Origin: Pseudomonas sp. St316
Lineage (GTDB): Bacteria; Pseudomonadota; Gammaproteobacteria; Pseudomonadales; Pseudomonadaceae
DNA: 64,000 bases
NCBI RefSeq assembly: GCF_018325905.1
Contig: NZ_AP021901.1
Coordinates: 5,984,001-6,048,000 of the forward strand
Direction of reading: 5' to 3'
Shown here: one piece after another, positions 37,303-47,380 of the stretch
Layout of the letters: each line of letters opens with the position of its first letter
Position numbering within the stretch: position 1 is the stretch's first letter
Translations under genes and position numbers: made by a program
Notes under the pieces: generated by a model
Seen by the model: only the letters and a program-made list of their open reading frames with translations
Told to the model about the DNA's origin: nothing
Database searches by the model: none

Positions 37303-38490
37303 TCAAGAAGCCAGCGGCAATACTTGCCAAAGCCCGTTCTGCTGAATCAATTGCCGGTCGCAGTCCGCTTCACGGGCGGCGGCCAAAGGTTGCCCAGGCA
37401 AAGCCTGGACGACACGCTGACCCTCACTGCGCAACTGGCAGACTGCCTGCCAGAGTGCCGCATCCGTACTGTCAGGCATCCAGATACCGCCAGACGGTAG
37501 CTCGACTTCAGCACGCCCCAGGGTCACCAGGGTTTTCAAATCGGTAGAGAAACCGGTCGCCGGACGGGCGCGACCGAAGTCGGCACCGATGTCGTCATAA
37601 CGGCCACCCTGGGCAATGGACTGACCCACGCCCGGGACGAACACAGCAAAGACGACACCCGTGTGGTAGTGATAACCGCGCAACTCACCCAGGTCGAAAT
37701 ACAGCGGCAAGTCGGGGAAACGCACCGACAGACGCTCGGCAATCGCCAGCAAGTCGTCCAGCGCCGCCAACACAGGCGCCGGCGCGTGAGCCAGGCGTTC
37801 ACGGGCAGCGGCCAACACTTCACGTCCGCCACACAGGTCCACCAGCGCCCGCAGCATGCTCGACAGATCAGCCGGCAGGCCCTCGGTCAGGCTGATGACT
37901 TCGTCGATGGCCTTGCGCTGCAGGGCATCGAACAGCTGTTGCTCCACTTCGCCAGACAAACCGGCCGCACGGGCCAGGCCGCGATAGATACCAACATGCC
38001 CCAGATCCATGTGGACATCCGGCACGTCAGCCAGTTGCAGCATGGCCAACATCAGGCTGATGACTTCTACGTCGCTGCTCGGACTGGCATCGCCATACAA
38101 CTCGGCGCCCAGCTGGATCGGGCTGCGCGAAGACGACAAGGCGCGCGGCTGGGCATGCAGCACACTGCCGGCGTAGCACAGGCGGCTCGGACCTTCACGG
38201 CGCAAGGTGTGGGCATCGATGCGCGCGACTTGCGGCGTGATGTCGGCACGAAAGCCCATCTGCCGGCCCGACTGCGGGTCGATAACCTTGAAGGTGCGCA
38301 GGTCCAGGTCCTGGCCCGCGCCAGTGAGCAGGGATTCCAGGTACTCGATATGCGGGGTAACGACGAACTCGTAACCCCAACTCTGGAACAGATCCAACAC
38401 CTGCCGACGCGCTACTTCGATACGCGCAGCTTCCGGTGGCAGTACTTCTTCGATGCCATCTGGCAGCAGCCAGCGGTCTACCGTTGCCAT
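37303..38490 (-). CDS. hisZ: ATP phosphoribosyltransferase regulatory subunit HisZ
   Basis: The 395-aa protein is a paralogue of histidyl-tRNA synthetase lacking tRNA-binding parts. It opens [20 protein letters not shown] and has class-II-like motifs [15 protein letters not shown] and [15 protein letters not shown]. It activates the short form of HisG in the first step of histidine synthesis. ATG 38490. The 314-bp gap upstream (38491-38804) holds a terminator for hflC and no gene that I can support. Confidence 0.95.
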   Translation of the reverse strand: MATVDRWLLPDGIEEVLPPEAARIEVARRQVLDLFQSWGYEFVVTPHIEYLESLLTGAGQDLDLRTFKVIDPQSGRQMGFRADITPQVARIDAHTLRREGPSRLCYAGSVLHAQPRALSSSRSPIQLGAELYGDASPSSDVEVISLMLAMLQLADVPDVHMDLGHVGIYRGLARAAGLSGEVEQQLFDALQRKAIDEVISLTEGLPADLSSMLRALVDLCGGREVLAAARERLAHAPAPVLAALDDLLAIAERLSVRFPDLPLYFDLGELRGYHYHTGVVFAVFVPGVGQSIAQGGRYDDIGADFGRARPATGFSTDLKTLVTLGRAEVELPSGGIWMPDSTDAALWQAVCQLRSEGQRVVQALPGQPLAAAREADCDRQLIQQNGLWQVLPLAS

Positions 38491-38696
38491 TACGCCATTC
38501 CCCTATGGTCCGGGCGGCCAGCCCTTGGGCAAGCCTTGAGTGAAGCAGAAAACACTGGCCCACACGCAAAACACGCGCATGAGCGACGTGACGAATGGCC
38601 CGCAATCGGCCTCGCCCAGCGCTTTCCTCGAAAAACCTGTCGGGTCGTTCAACCCGACGCCTGCACCTTATAAACAGCAATCGAACGTGCAGACGC

Positions 38697-38720
38697 AAAA
38701 AAGCCGGGAATTTCCCGGCT
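38697..38720 (-). terminator. Terminator after hflC; rest of the hflC-hisZ gap is gene-free
   Basis: On the minus strand AGCCGGG-AAATT-CCCGGCTTTTTT: a strong stem and six T's, 85 bp after the hflC stop. A further G/C hairpin (CCGCCCG...CGGGCGG) lies at 38757-38783. No ORF with a ribosome site is visible in 38491-38804. Confidence 0.85.
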
Positions 38721-38804
38721 GCCGCATCATACACACGTTTTCCCAAAGGATCACCCCGCCCGACGCTTTAGCCGCCGGGCGGAGTGCCTCAGGTCAACGT
38801 CGCA

Positions 38805-39674
38805 TCAAGGCTTGGACTTTTCCAGGTAGTGGAAGAAGTCGCTGCTTGGGTCCAGGACCAGGACGTCGGATTTGTTCGCAAAGCTTTCACGGTAGGCACG
38901 CAGGCTACGGTAGAACGCGTAGAACTCCTGATCCTGGCCGTAGGCCTTGGCGTAGATCGAAGCGGCCTGGGCATCACCATCACCACGGACCTCTTCCGAT
39001 TCACGATAGGCTTCGGCCAGCAGCACACGGCGTTGGCGATCGGCGTCGGCACGGATGCCTTCGGCCAGCTCGTTACCCTTGGCACGGTGCTCGCGGGCTT
39101 CACGCTCACGCTCGGTGCTCATGCGCTCGAACACGCTGCGGTTCACTTCCTTCGGCAGGTCGATGGCCTTGACCCGGACATCGACCACTTCGATACCCAG
39201 CTCTTTTTCCGCCATCGTGTTCAGCGAACGGGTGATGTCGGCCATGAGCGCATCACGCTCACCGGACACGACTTCATGCAGCGTGCGCTTACCGAACTGG
39301 TCACGCAGGCCCGATTCCAGACGACGGGACAGGCGCTCGTCGGCGATCTGCTTCAGGCCCGAGGTCGCGGTGTAGAAGCGCTCGGCATCCTTCACGCGCC
39401 ACTTGGCATAGGCATCCACCATCACGGCTTTCTTTTCCAGCGTCAGGAAGCGTTGCGTCGGCGCATCCAGCGTCATCAGGCGAGCGTCGAACTTGCGCAC
39501 CTTGTTGACGTACGGCACCTTCACATGCAGCCCCGGCTGGACATCAGGCTGGACCACACGACCGAATTGCAGCAACACCGCGCGCTCGGTCTGAGCCACG
39601 ATGTAGAAGCAGTTCCAGGCAGCGATCGCCACGACGACACCGACAATAAGGGCGATCAGCGATTTATTGCTCAT
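38805..39674 (-). CDS. hflC: HflC, membrane protease modulator
   Basis: The 289-aa SPFH/band-7 protein has an N-terminal membrane anchor (LIALIVGVVVAIAAWNCFYI) and the periplasmic band-7 domain (TERAVLLQFGRVVQPDVQPG). A coiled coil follows (MSTEREREAREHRAKGNELA, ADRQRRVLLAEAYRESE). With HflK it forms a large membrane cage around FtsH. Its ATG overlaps the hflK stop by one base (TGATG). Confidence 0.97.
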   Translation of the reverse strand: MSNKSLIALIVGVVVAIAAWNCFYIVAQTERAVLLQFGRVVQPDVQPGLHVKVPYVNKVRKFDARLMTLDAPTQRFLTLEKKAVMVDAYAKWRVKDAERFYTATSGLKQIADERLSRRLESGLRDQFGKRTLHEVVSGERDALMADITRSLNTMAEKELGIEVVDVRVKAIDLPKEVNRSVFERMSTEREREAREHRAKGNELAEGIRADADRQRRVLLAEAYRESEEVRGDGDAQAASIYAKAYGQDQEFYAFYRSLRAYRESFANKSDVLVLDPSSDFFHYLEKSKP

Positions 39675-40846
39675 CAGCGACTCTCCCTGGTACGTGCTTG
39701 CTGTTGCTGCAGGTCCGCCGCCGCGCGAGCGTTGGCTTCATTGCTGGCGGCCGCCGAGCTGGTCGGTGGCGTGCTGGTGTTGCGACCGCTCTCGACCATC
39801 TTGTCCAGCGGCAGGTACAGCAGATTGCTCTGGCCGTTCTTGTTGCCGGTCACGAGGACCTTGCTGGTGTTGCTGAAGACTTCCTGCATGGTGTCCAGGT
39901 ACAGACGCTGGCGGGTCACTTCAGGGGCCTTGCGATACTCGGCCACCAGCTTGGTGAAGCGATCAGCCTCACCCTTGGCACGGGAGACCACTTCGTCACG
40001 GTAACCGTTGGCATCCTCGATGATGCGCTGGGACTGACCACGGGCTTCGGGCACAACGCCGTTGGCATAGGTTTCGGCCTGGTTGCGCGAACGCTGCTCG
40101 TCTTCACGGGCACGGATTACGTCGTCGAAGGCTTCCTGGACCTCACGCGGGGCTGCCGCGCTCTGGACGTTGACCTGGGTGACGGTGATACCGGTGCGAT
40201 AGGTATCGAGGAACCGTTGCAGGCGCTCCTTGATTTCGCTGGCCATCAGTTCACGACCTTCAGTCAGCACCTGGTCCATGGCGGTGGAACCCACTACGTG
40301 GCGCAAGGCACTTTCGGTCGCATGCTGCAGGCTGATTTCCGGCTGGTCGACGTTCAGCACGAAGTCCTGCAGGTTGGTGATCTTGTATTGCACGGTCAGC
40401 GGCACTTCGACGATGTTCTCGTCTTCGGTCAGCATCTGGCCCTGCTTGGTGTACGCCCGCTCACGCGTGACGTTTTCCAGGTACTTCTGGTCGATCGGCG
40501 GGAAGTAGATATTCAGGCCCGGGCCAACCGTCTCGTAGTACTTGCCGAAGCGCAGCACCACGGCCTGCTCCTGCTCGTCCACGACATAGACCGCGCTGTA
40601 CAGCCAGATAGCCGCAAGCACGACCAGACCGATGCCGAGCAGGCCGAAACCGCCACCCTTGCCCGGCCGACCGCCCCCCTCGTCACCGCGTTTTTTACCA
40701 CCACCGAACAAACCGTTCAGGCTTTCCTGCAGCTTTCGGAAGGCCTCGTCGAGATCCGGCGGCCCCTTGCGGTCGCCGTTGTTACGACGCTTGCCACCCC
40801 AAGGATCCTGATTATTCGAGTTGCCACCCGGCTCATTCCAAGCCAT
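39674..40846 (-). CDS. hflK: HflK, membrane protease modulator
   Basis: The protein has 390 aa from ATG 40846 (MAWNEPGGNSNNQDPWGGKR); the open frame upstream has no ribosome site. The Gly/Asn/Lys-rich cytoplasmic N-terminus is typical. The membrane segment is GLLGIGLVVLAAIWLYSAVY at about 75-95, then the SPFH domain (VDEQEQAVVLRFGKYYETVG) and a coiled coil. The C-terminal tail is Ala/Gln-rich. It is part of the hfq-hflX-hflK-hflC chain. Confidence 0.97.
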   Translation of the reverse strand: MAWNEPGGNSNNQDPWGGKRRNNGDRKGPPDLDEAFRKLQESLNGLFGGGKKRGDEGGGRPGKGGGFGLLGIGLVVLAAIWLYSAVYVVDEQEQAVVLRFGKYYETVGPGLNIYFPPIDQKYLENVTRERAYTKQGQMLTEDENIVEVPLTVQYKITNLQDFVLNVDQPEISLQHATESALRHVVGSTAMDQVLTEGRELMASEIKERLQRFLDTYRTGITVTQVNVQSAAAPREVQEAFDDVIRAREDEQRSRNQAETYANGVVPEARGQSQRIIEDANGYRDEVVSRAKGEADRFTKLVAEYRKAPEVTRQRLYLDTMQEVFSNTSKVLVTGNKNGQSNLLYLPLDKMVESGRNTSTPPTSSAAASNEANARAAADLQQQQARTRESR

Positions 40847-40931
40847 AGCGCTCTCCATCTGATAAAGCAAAGACGCACCCACGGCGCGCCGACCAATGCT
40901 ACAGAATGCCTGACACCGCTTTCTCAGGCTT

Positions 40932-42233
40932 TTATTGCAAAGTGTGTTGCTCGATGAATTCCATCGGTTGCAGCCCTTCGCGGCTGACCAGCCGATTGAG
41001 CTCCGCCCGAGGCAGGCGAACAGCCAGCAGGCAGACGCCCTCTTCGTCGTGTTCTTCTTTTTGCACGGCCCCCAGCTCAAAGAACTGGGCCCGTAGCCGG
41101 GCGAAACGTTGCGGCAATTTCAGGGTGCCAACAAACAGATCATTGCCCAACAGCTCGGCCACAGCCTGCTTGAGCAGGTCCAGGCCGCTGCCGTCACGGG
41201 CCGACAGCCAGACCCGTTGCGGCTTGCCGTCGGCATCGCGCTGGATCTGCGGCTCCACGCCTTCGAGCAAATCGAGTTTGTTGTATACCTCGAGGATCGG
41301 CAAGTCCTGGGCTCCGATCTCGCCCAGCACCACCATCACCTGCTCGATCTGCAGCATCCGGTCCGGTTCGGCGGCATCGATCACGTGCAGCAGCAGGTCG
41401 GAGTTGCTCGACTCTTCGAGCGTAGCCCGGAAAGCCTCGACCAGCTTATGCGGCAGGTGACGGATGAAGCCCACGGTGTCGGCCAGCACGATCGGCCCGA
41501 GGTCGTCCAGGTCGAGTCGGCGCAGGGTCGGGTCGAGCGTGGCGAACAACTGGTCGGCGGCGTAGACGTCGGATTGGGTGACATTATTGAACAGGGTCGA
41601 TTTGCCGGCGTTGGTATAGCCCACCAGTGAAACCGTTGGGATATCCGCGCGCTTGCGGCCGCGTCGCGACTGCTCGCGCTGGCTCCGAACCTTTTCCAAC
41701 CGCCCCTTGATCTGGCGCAGGCGCACCCGTAGCAGGCGCCGGTCGGTTTCCAGCTGGGTTTCACCCGGGCCTCGCAGGCCGATACCGCCTTTTTGCCGCT
41801 CAAGGTGAGTCCAGCCGCGAACCAGCCGCGTACTCATGTGCTCAAGCTGGGCCAGTTCGACCTGGAGCTTGCCTTCATGGGTGCGGGCGCGTTGGGCGAA
41901 AATATCGAGAATCAGCCCCGTACGGTCGATCACGCGACACTCGAAGACACGTTCGAGGTTACGTTCCTGACTGGGCGTGAGGATGTGATTGAAAATCACC
42001 AGGTCAACCTGCTCGGCCTTGACCAGGTCGCGCAACTCCTCGACCTTGCCACTGCCGATCAGGAACTTGGCGGTTGGCCGATGACGCGGCACGTTGAAAA
42101 ACGCGACGGTCTCGGCGCCAGCCGAAAGTGCCAATTCCTGAAACTCCTGCGGATCTTCGCGCGCCTCAGGGTCCTGTCCATCCAAGTGAACGAGTATGGC
42201 CCGTTCACCACCACCGTGGCGCTCAAAGAACAA
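40932..42233 (-). CDS. hflX: GTPase HflX
   Basis: The 433-aa ribosome-splitting GTPase starts with TTG 42233 (FFERHGGGERAILVHLDGQD), supported by an adjacent GGAG and by the usual HflX N-terminus. The glycine-rich region ERQKGGIGLRGPGETQLETD precedes the G domain: G1 GYTNAGKSTLFN at about 205, G3 DTVGFI, G4 YNKLD. It starts 12 bp after hfq, and most likely shares its transcript. Confidence 0.96.
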   Translation of the reverse strand: MFFERHGGGERAILVHLDGQDPEAREDPQEFQELALSAGAETVAFFNVPRHRPTAKFLIGSGKVEELRDLVKAEQVDLVIFNHILTPSQERNLERVFECRVIDRTGLILDIFAQRARTHEGKLQVELAQLEHMSTRLVRGWTHLERQKGGIGLRGPGETQLETDRRLLRVRLRQIKGRLEKVRSQREQSRRGRKRADIPTVSLVGYTNAGKSTLFNNVTQSDVYAADQLFATLDPTLRRLDLDDLGPIVLADTVGFIRHLPHKLVEAFRATLEESSNSDLLLHVIDAAEPDRMLQIEQVMVVLGEIGAQDLPILEVYNKLDLLEGVEPQIQRDADGKPQRVWLSARDGSGLDLLKQAVAELLGNDLFVGTLKLPQRFARLRAQFFELGAVQKEEHDEEGVCLLAVRLPRAELNRLVSREGLQPMEFIEQHTLQ

Positions 42234-42245
42234 AGGAGGCTCCTA

Positions 42246-42506
42246 TCAGGCGTTACCCGGTTCAGCGTCACCGCCTTCGGATTCGGTTGCGCTAGGCAGA
42301 CGAATTGGACGAACTGGCACGACGGTCGAGATCGCGTGCTTGTAGACCATTTGGCTGACGGTGTTTTTCAGAAGGATGACGAACTGGTCGAAAGACTCGA
42401 TCGTGCCTTGCAGTTTGATCCCGTTGACCAGATAGATGGACACCCCAACTTTCTCTTTACGTAAAGTGTTCAAGTAAGGGTCTTGTAGCGAATGCCCTTT
42501 TGACAT
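42246..42506 (-). CDS. hfq: RNA chaperone Hfq
   Basis: The 86-aa protein starts [20 protein letters not shown]. Sm1 holds [18 protein letters not shown] and Sm2 has YKHAIST, the lateral and distal RNA-binding faces. A short acidic C-terminal tail follows ([15 protein letters not shown]). The frame extends upstream to 42530 but ATG 42506 has GGAGTG upstream. It is between miaA (91 bp) and hflX (12 bp). Confidence 0.98.
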   Translation of the reverse strand: MSKGHSLQDPYLNTLRKEKVGVSIYLVNGIKLQGTIESFDQFVILLKNTVSQMVYKHAISTVVPVRPIRLPSATESEGGDAEPGNA

Positions 42507-42597
42507 GTGCCGCACTCCTTTAAGGATCAATAATAAAAATCGGAATCAGATGGCTTGGGCCGTCACACCCCCAAGGATAGACGGCAATTGCAAGGAC

Positions 42598-43569
42598 TCA
42601 GCTCAATATGGAGATGGTCCCAAGGTATTTCAAGGCGCGCGGCAGATTGTCGCAATCGAGACTGTCGAGCCAATGCAGGTCAGTCCAGCTGCGCAGCCAG
42701 GTGAACTGGCGTTTCGCCAATTGGCGCGTGGCAATGATCCCACGCTCCTGCATCTCGGCTGACGTCAGCTTGCCGTCTAGGTAATCCCAGACTTGTCGAT
42801 AACCTACCGCACGTATAGACGGCAACCCGGCATGCAGGTCACTTCGCTCACGCAGGGCTACGACCTCGTCTATGAACCCCTGTTCCAACATTAATGTGAA
42901 TCTTTGTTCAATTCGCCGATGCAGCACTTGCCGGTTCGCCGGAGCGATGGCCAGATTCGCGACAGTATAGGGCAATTGTTGCAGTCCCGAAGCGGCTGCT
43001 TCAGTACTTTGCGCAGATTGTCGTTGGCGCAGGGCCGTCATGCTCTGTCCGCTGACCCGATAAACCTCCAGGGCCCGACTGAGCCGCTGTGGATCATTGG
43101 GGTGAATACGCGCCGCCGATTCCGGGTCGATAACCGCCAATTGCTCGTGCAGGGCTTGCCAACCAAGGCGCGCAGCCTCTTCTTCGATCTGCGCACGCAC
43201 CTCGGGATCGGCCGCGGGCATGTCCGCCAATCCCTCGACCAAGGCCTTGTAATACAGCATCGTGCCGCCCACCAGCAGCGGAACCTTGCCCCGCGCGGTG
43301 ATCTCGGCCATGGCCTGGAGGGCATCACGGCGGAAATCGGCTGCCGAGTAGGCTTCGGCCGGGTCGAGGATGTCGATCAGGCGGTGGGGAAATTCGGCCA
43401 GCAGTTCTTTCGACGGCTTCGCGGTGCCGATGTCCATGCCCCGGTAGACCAGGGCCGAATCGACGCTGATCAACTCGCAGGGCAGGACCTTGGTCAATTC
43501 GATGGCCAGGTCGGTCTTGCCGGCGGCGGTCGGTCCCATCAGGAAAATCGCGGGTGGCAACTGGCTCAT
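42598..43569 (-). CDS. miaA: tRNA dimethylallyltransferase MiaA
   Basis: The 323-aa enzyme adds a dimethylallyl group to A37 of tRNAs reading U-starting codons. P-loop [11 protein letters not shown] at about residues 11-21, then [20 protein letters not shown] and [30 protein letters not shown] is the C-terminal signature. ATG 43569 overlaps the mutL stop (TGATG), so translation is coupled; the frame upstream to 43644 lies inside mutL. Confidence 0.97.
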   Translation of the reverse strand: MSQLPPAIFLMGPTAAGKTDLAIELTKVLPCELISVDSALVYRGMDIGTAKPSKELLAEFPHRLIDILDPAEAYSAADFRRDALQAMAEITARGKVPLLVGGTMLYYKALVEGLADMPAADPEVRAQIEEEAARLGWQALHEQLAVIDPESAARIHPNDPQRLSRALEVYRVSGQSMTALRQRQSAQSTEAAASGLQQLPYTVANLAIAPANRQVLHRRIEQRFTLMLEQGFIDEVVALRERSDLHAGLPSIRAVGYRQVWDYLDGKLTSAEMQERGIIATRQLAKRQFTWLRSWTDLHWLDSLDCDNLPRALKYLGTISILS

Positions 43570-45482
43570 CAACGACCGCGCAAGAACAGTTTGTCCAGGT
43601 CGTCCAGGCCCAATTGGGTCCAGGTCGGCCGGCCATGGTTGCATTGACCGCTGCGTTCGGTGTTTTCCATGTCCCGCAGCAGGCCGTTCATTTCCGGCAG
43701 GGCCAGGCGCCGGTTAGCGCGGATCGCGCCGTGGCAGGCCATGGTGCCGAGCAGTTCGTTCAGGTGCGCCTGGATGCGGTCGCTGGTGCCGTATTCCATC
43801 AAGTCCGCCAGTACGTCACTGACCAGGCGATTGGCCTCGGCTTGTTTCAACAAGGCCGGGATCTGACGGATCGCCAGGGTTTCGGGCCCCAGGCGCTGCA
43901 ATTCGAAGCCCAGGCGCTGAAACCAGGCCACATGTTCTTCGGCGCAATCGGCTTCGCGCTGGCTGACCGCCAGGGATTCAGGCACCAACAGCGGCTGGCC
44001 GCTCAAGCCTTCGCTGGCCATGGCGATTTTCAGCCGCTCGTACATGATCCGCTCGTGGGCGGCGTGCATGTCCACCAGGACCAGGCCCTGGGCGTTTTCC
44101 GAGAGGATATAAATGCCTTTGAGTTGCGCCAAGGCATAGCCCAGCGGCGGGATATCGCCTTGGCCGTCGGGCATCGCCGCCGCCCCGGCGTCCGGCAAGG
44201 GCTTGAAGAACTCGCGATAGGCCGCCTGGGCCTCGGCTGCCGGTACGTTGGATTGCGGGCGCGGGGTGTATTGATACTGATAGCCGCTGCCAGCACCGCT
44301 CCCGGCGGTGTTGTAGCTTGGTTGCGGCTGGGGCTGCTCCAGCAGTGCATTGGCCGCCAGGCGCATTTCGCCCTGAGGCCCGAATTCGCCGGCGTCCAAC
44401 CCCGTTGGCCGGACCATGCCGCCCACCGCCGCCGGCGCCGCCAATTGATCTTCCGGACGCACGTCGCCCAAGGCACGGTGCAAGGTGCCGTAGAGGAAAT
44501 CGTGGACCATGCGCCCGTCACGGAAACGCACCTCATGCTTGGTCGGGTGCACATTGACGTCCACCACGGCCGGATCGACTTCGAAAAACAGCACGAAGGT
44601 CGGATGCCGGCCATTGAACAGCACATCGCGATAAGCCTGGCGCACCGCGTGGGCCACCAGTTTGTCGCGCACCGCACGACCGTTCACGTAGAAATACTGC
44701 AAGTCCGCCTGGCTGCGGGAAAAGGTCGGCAACCCGACCCAACCCCACAGGTGCAGGCCATTGCGCTCCACCTCGATGGGCAATGCCTGCTCCAGGAAGC
44801 CTGCGCCGCACACCGCGCCGACACGGCGGGCGCGGGCCGCATCATCGTGGGCCTCGTGCAGGCTGAGGATGGTCTTGCCGTTGTGGCGCAAATGGAACGC
44901 CACGTCAAAGCGCGCCAGGGCCAGGCGCTTGATGACCTCCTGCAAGTGATCGAATTCAGTCTTCTCGGCCTTGAGGAACTTGCGCCGGGCCGGGGTGTTG
45001 AAGAACAGATCGCGCACTTCCACCGAGGTGCCCACCGGATGGGCCGCAGGCTGCACGCGAGAGGCCATGTCCCGGCCCTCGGTCTCGACCTGCCAGGCCT
45101 GCTCGGCGTCGCGGGTGCGGGAGGTGAGGGTCAGGCGCGACACCGAACTGATGGACGCCAGCGCCTCGCCCCGAAACCCCAGGCTCATGACCCGTTCGAG
45201 GTCTTCCAGGTCGCGGATCTTGCTGGTGGCGTGACGCGCCAAGGCCAGCGGCAGGTCGTCGGAAGAAATACCGCCACCGTCATCGCGCACCCGCAGCAGC
45301 TTGACGCCGCCCTGCTCGACATCCACGTCGATGCGCCTGGCCCCGGAATCAAGGCTGTTTTCCAACAGTTCCTTGATGACCGACGCCGGACGCTCGACCA
45401 CTTCACCGGCAGCGATCTGGTTCGCCAGCCGGGGGCTGAGCAGCTCGATGCGGGCGTTGCTGCCGATCACTTCATCGCTCAT
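43569..45482 (-). CDS. mutL: DNA mismatch repair protein MutL (endonuclease-type)
   Basis: The 637-aa protein has an N-terminal GHKL ATPase: [20 protein letters not shown], then DDGGGI and [17 protein letters not shown] Pro/Gln/Tyr-rich linker covers about 345-400. The C-terminal dimerisation domain carries [14 protein letters not shown], matching the DQHA(x)2E(x)4E endonuclease motif, and ends with GQCNHGRPT. This fits organisms without MutH. ATG 45482 overlaps the amiB stop. The gene is intact, which matters for the frameshifts elsewhere in the window. Confidence 0.97.
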   Translation of the reverse strand: MSDEVIGSNARIELLSPRLANQIAAGEVVERPASVIKELLENSLDSGARRIDVDVEQGGVKLLRVRDDGGGISSDDLPLALARHATSKIRDLEDLERVMSLGFRGEALASISSVSRLTLTSRTRDAEQAWQVETEGRDMASRVQPAAHPVGTSVEVRDLFFNTPARRKFLKAEKTEFDHLQEVIKRLALARFDVAFHLRHNGKTILSLHEAHDDAARARRVGAVCGAGFLEQALPIEVERNGLHLWGWVGLPTFSRSQADLQYFYVNGRAVRDKLVAHAVRQAYRDVLFNGRHPTFVLFFEVDPAVVDVNVHPTKHEVRFRDGRMVHDFLYGTLHRALGDVRPEDQLAAPAAVGGMVRPTGLDAGEFGPQGEMRLAANALLEQPQPQPSYNTAGSGAGSGYQYQYTPRPQSNVPAAEAQAAYREFFKPLPDAGAAAMPDGQGDIPPLGYALAQLKGIYILSENAQGLVLVDMHAAHERIMYERLKIAMASEGLSGQPLLVPESLAVSQREADCAEEHVAWFQRLGFELQRLGPETLAIRQIPALLKQAEANRLVSDVLADLMEYGTSDRIQAHLNELLGTMACHGAIRANRRLALPEMNGLLRDMENTERSGQCNHGRPTWTQLGLDDLDKLFLRGR

Positions 45483-46909
45483 TGCTGGACCGCCACGTCG
45501 TTGCCGGGAATGGTCAGCGTCTGGCCGATCTTGAGCTCATCGCTCTTGAGGTTGTTGGCGCTGCGCAAGGTCGCGGGGGACACCTGGTAACGCACGGCGA
45601 TCATCGCCAGGGTTTCGCCAGGATTGACCCGATGGTCCCGCGGCCCCTGGGCGATCTTGCCAGAGTCGCGCAGCCAGGCGATGTAGGTGCCTGGCGGTGG
45701 GTTCTGCTGGAAGAACTGCCGCACGCCGCTGCTGATGGAACGGGCCAGCGCCTGCTGATGGTTGGAAGACGACAGTTTGGACGCTTCGTTGGCGTTGGAA
45801 ATGAAGCCGGTTTCCACCAGGATCGACGGGATATCCGGCGACTTGAGCACCATGAACCCGGCCTGCTCGACGCGCTGCTTGTGCAGCGGCGTGACGCGAC
45901 CGATGTTGCTCAGGACTTTCTGGCCAACGTTCAGGCTGGAGGTCAACGAGGCCGTCATCGACAAATCGAGCAATACACCGGCGAGCATCCGGTCCTTGTC
46001 GTCGAGACTGACGTTGCCGGCACCACCGATCAGGTCGGAACGGTTTTCGCTGTCGGCCAGCCAACGGGCGGTCTCGGACGTGGCGCCGCGATCGGACAGG
46101 GCAAACACCGAGGCGCCGAACGCCGCCGCGGAAGGCGCGGCGTCGGCGTGGATGGAGACGAACAGGTCGGCGCCTTTCTTGCGAGCGATTTCGGTACGCC
46201 CGCGCAAAGGAATGAAGTAGTCGCCGGTACGGGTCAGTTCGGCGCGGAAGCCCTTCATGCCGTTGACCTGGCGCTGCAATTCGCGGGCGATGGACAGCAC
46301 CACGTCTTTTTCTCGCTGCCCGCGCGAACCCGAGGCGCCCGGGTCTTCGCCGCCGTGACCGGCGTCGATCACCACGATGATGTCGCGCTTGCCGGCTGGG
46401 GCCGGTGGCAGCTTGAGCGCAGGCTCGGTCGGGGTCACCGGCACCGCTGGCACCGTCGCGACATTGGGCGGCGGCGGCGCAGGTGGCGCCGCATCGGCCG
46501 GGTTGTCGAACAAGTCCACCACCAGCCGGTTGCCGTATTGGGCATTGGGGGCCAGGGTGAAGCTTTTCGGTGTGACGGCTTTTTTCAGGTCGATCACCAC
46601 CCGCAGGTCGGTCGGCGTACGCTGGGCCGAGCGCATCGCGGTAATCGGCGTGTTGGCGGTTGCCACGTTCAATGGCGCGCCCAGGGACGCACCGTTGATG
46701 TCGATCACCAGGCGATCCGGGGCGGTCAGGGTGAATACGCTGTGCTGCACCGGACCCGTCAGGTCAAACACCAGACGCGTGTTGTCCGGCGCCCGCCAGA
46801 GGCGAACGCTGTTGACCTTTGTCTCGGCCACAGCATCGACGGCCAGTGCCGTAAGCAACAGTCCTACGACAGCAACCACCGCGCGAAAGCGCATACCAAA
46901 CCCCATCAT
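45479..46909 (-). CDS. amiB: N-acetylmuramoyl-L-alanine amidase (AmiB type) with LysM
   Basis: The protein has 476 aa. The signal peptide ([20 protein letters not shown]) is followed by an AMIN domain (about 30-130; [20 protein letters not shown]). A Pro/Ala linker leads to an Amidase_3 zinc domain (about 175-395) with [21 protein letters not shown] and [11 protein letters not shown], and a C-terminal LysM ([20 protein letters not shown]). It splits septal peptidoglycan. Two consecutive ATGs (46909, 46906) and a third at 46894 are possible starts. It lies between tsaE and mutL with overlapping ends. Confidence 0.94.
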   Translation of the reverse strand: MMGFGMRFRAVVAVVGLLLTALAVDAVAETKVNSVRLWRAPDNTRLVFDLTGPVQHSVFTLTAPDRLVIDINGASLGAPLNVATANTPITAMRSAQRTPTDLRVVIDLKKAVTPKSFTLAPNAQYGNRLVVDLFDNPADAAPPAPPPPNVATVPAVPVTPTEPALKLPPAPAGKRDIIVVIDAGHGGEDPGASGSRGQREKDVVLSIARELQRQVNGMKGFRAELTRTGDYFIPLRGRTEIARKKGADLFVSIHADAAPSAAAFGASVFALSDRGATSETARWLADSENRSDLIGGAGNVSLDDKDRMLAGVLLDLSMTASLTSSLNVGQKVLSNIGRVTPLHKQRVEQAGFMVLKSPDIPSILVETGFISNANEASKLSSSNHQQALARSISSGVRQFFQQNPPPGTYIAWLRDSGKIAQGPRDHRVNPGETLAMIAVRYQVSPATLRSANNLKSDELKIGQTLTIPGNDVAVQQ

Positions 46910-46912
46910 CAA

Positions 46913-47380
46913 TTAGTTTTCCAATGCCAAAGCGGCACACCACGACTCGCCACGCGAGCCTTGCGGCGTCAGTTTCAGCGAACGCCCGCCGTTCTGCGCG
47001 CCAATGGTAATGGTCAGGTCGGGCTTTGGCAAAAAGCCTGCACCCTTCTGGGGCCATTCGATCAGGCACAAGGCATCATCTTCGAAATAATCGCGGATAC
47101 CGAGGAATTCCAGCTCTTCAGGATCCACCAGTCGATACAGGTCGAAATGGAAGGCGCGAATGTCGCCGATCTCGTAGGGCTCGACCAGGGTGAACGTAGG
47201 GCTCTTGACGGAGCCAACGTGCCCGAGGCCGCGAATGATGCCACGGGACAGGGTGGTTTTCCCCGCGCCAAGGTCGCCTTCGAGAAAAATCAGGCCGTGG
47301 CCGGCGGTGATCTGCGCGATGCGGGCGCCAAATTGTGTCATGGCTTGTTCGTCGGCCACGTACAGGGTTACTTCAGACAC
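46913..47380 (-). CDS. tsaE: tRNA threonylcarbamoyladenosine biosynthesis ATPase TsaE
   Basis: The 155-aa ATPase has P-loop EGDLGAGKTTLSRGII at about residues 32-47, then VKSPTFTLVEPYE and FHFDLYRLVDPEELEFLG. GTG 47380 was chosen because GGAGGAG lies eight bases upstream; the frame runs further up inside nnr. It works with TsaB and TsaD to make t6A37. It overlaps the end of nnr by 13 bp. Confidence 0.95.
   Translation of the reverse strand: MSEVTLYVADEQAMTQFGARIAQITAGHGLIFLEGDLGAGKTTLSRGIIRGLGHVGSVKSPTFTLVEPYEIGDIRAFHFDLYRLVDPEELEFLGIRDYFEDDALCLIEWPQKGAGFLPKPDLTITIGAQNGGRSLKLTPQGSRGESWCAALALEN

Noticed and set aside
38195-38746. 183-codon minus-strand frame across hisZ start
   Set aside because: Overlaps the hisZ N-terminus in a different frame and crosses the terminator; no ribosome site.
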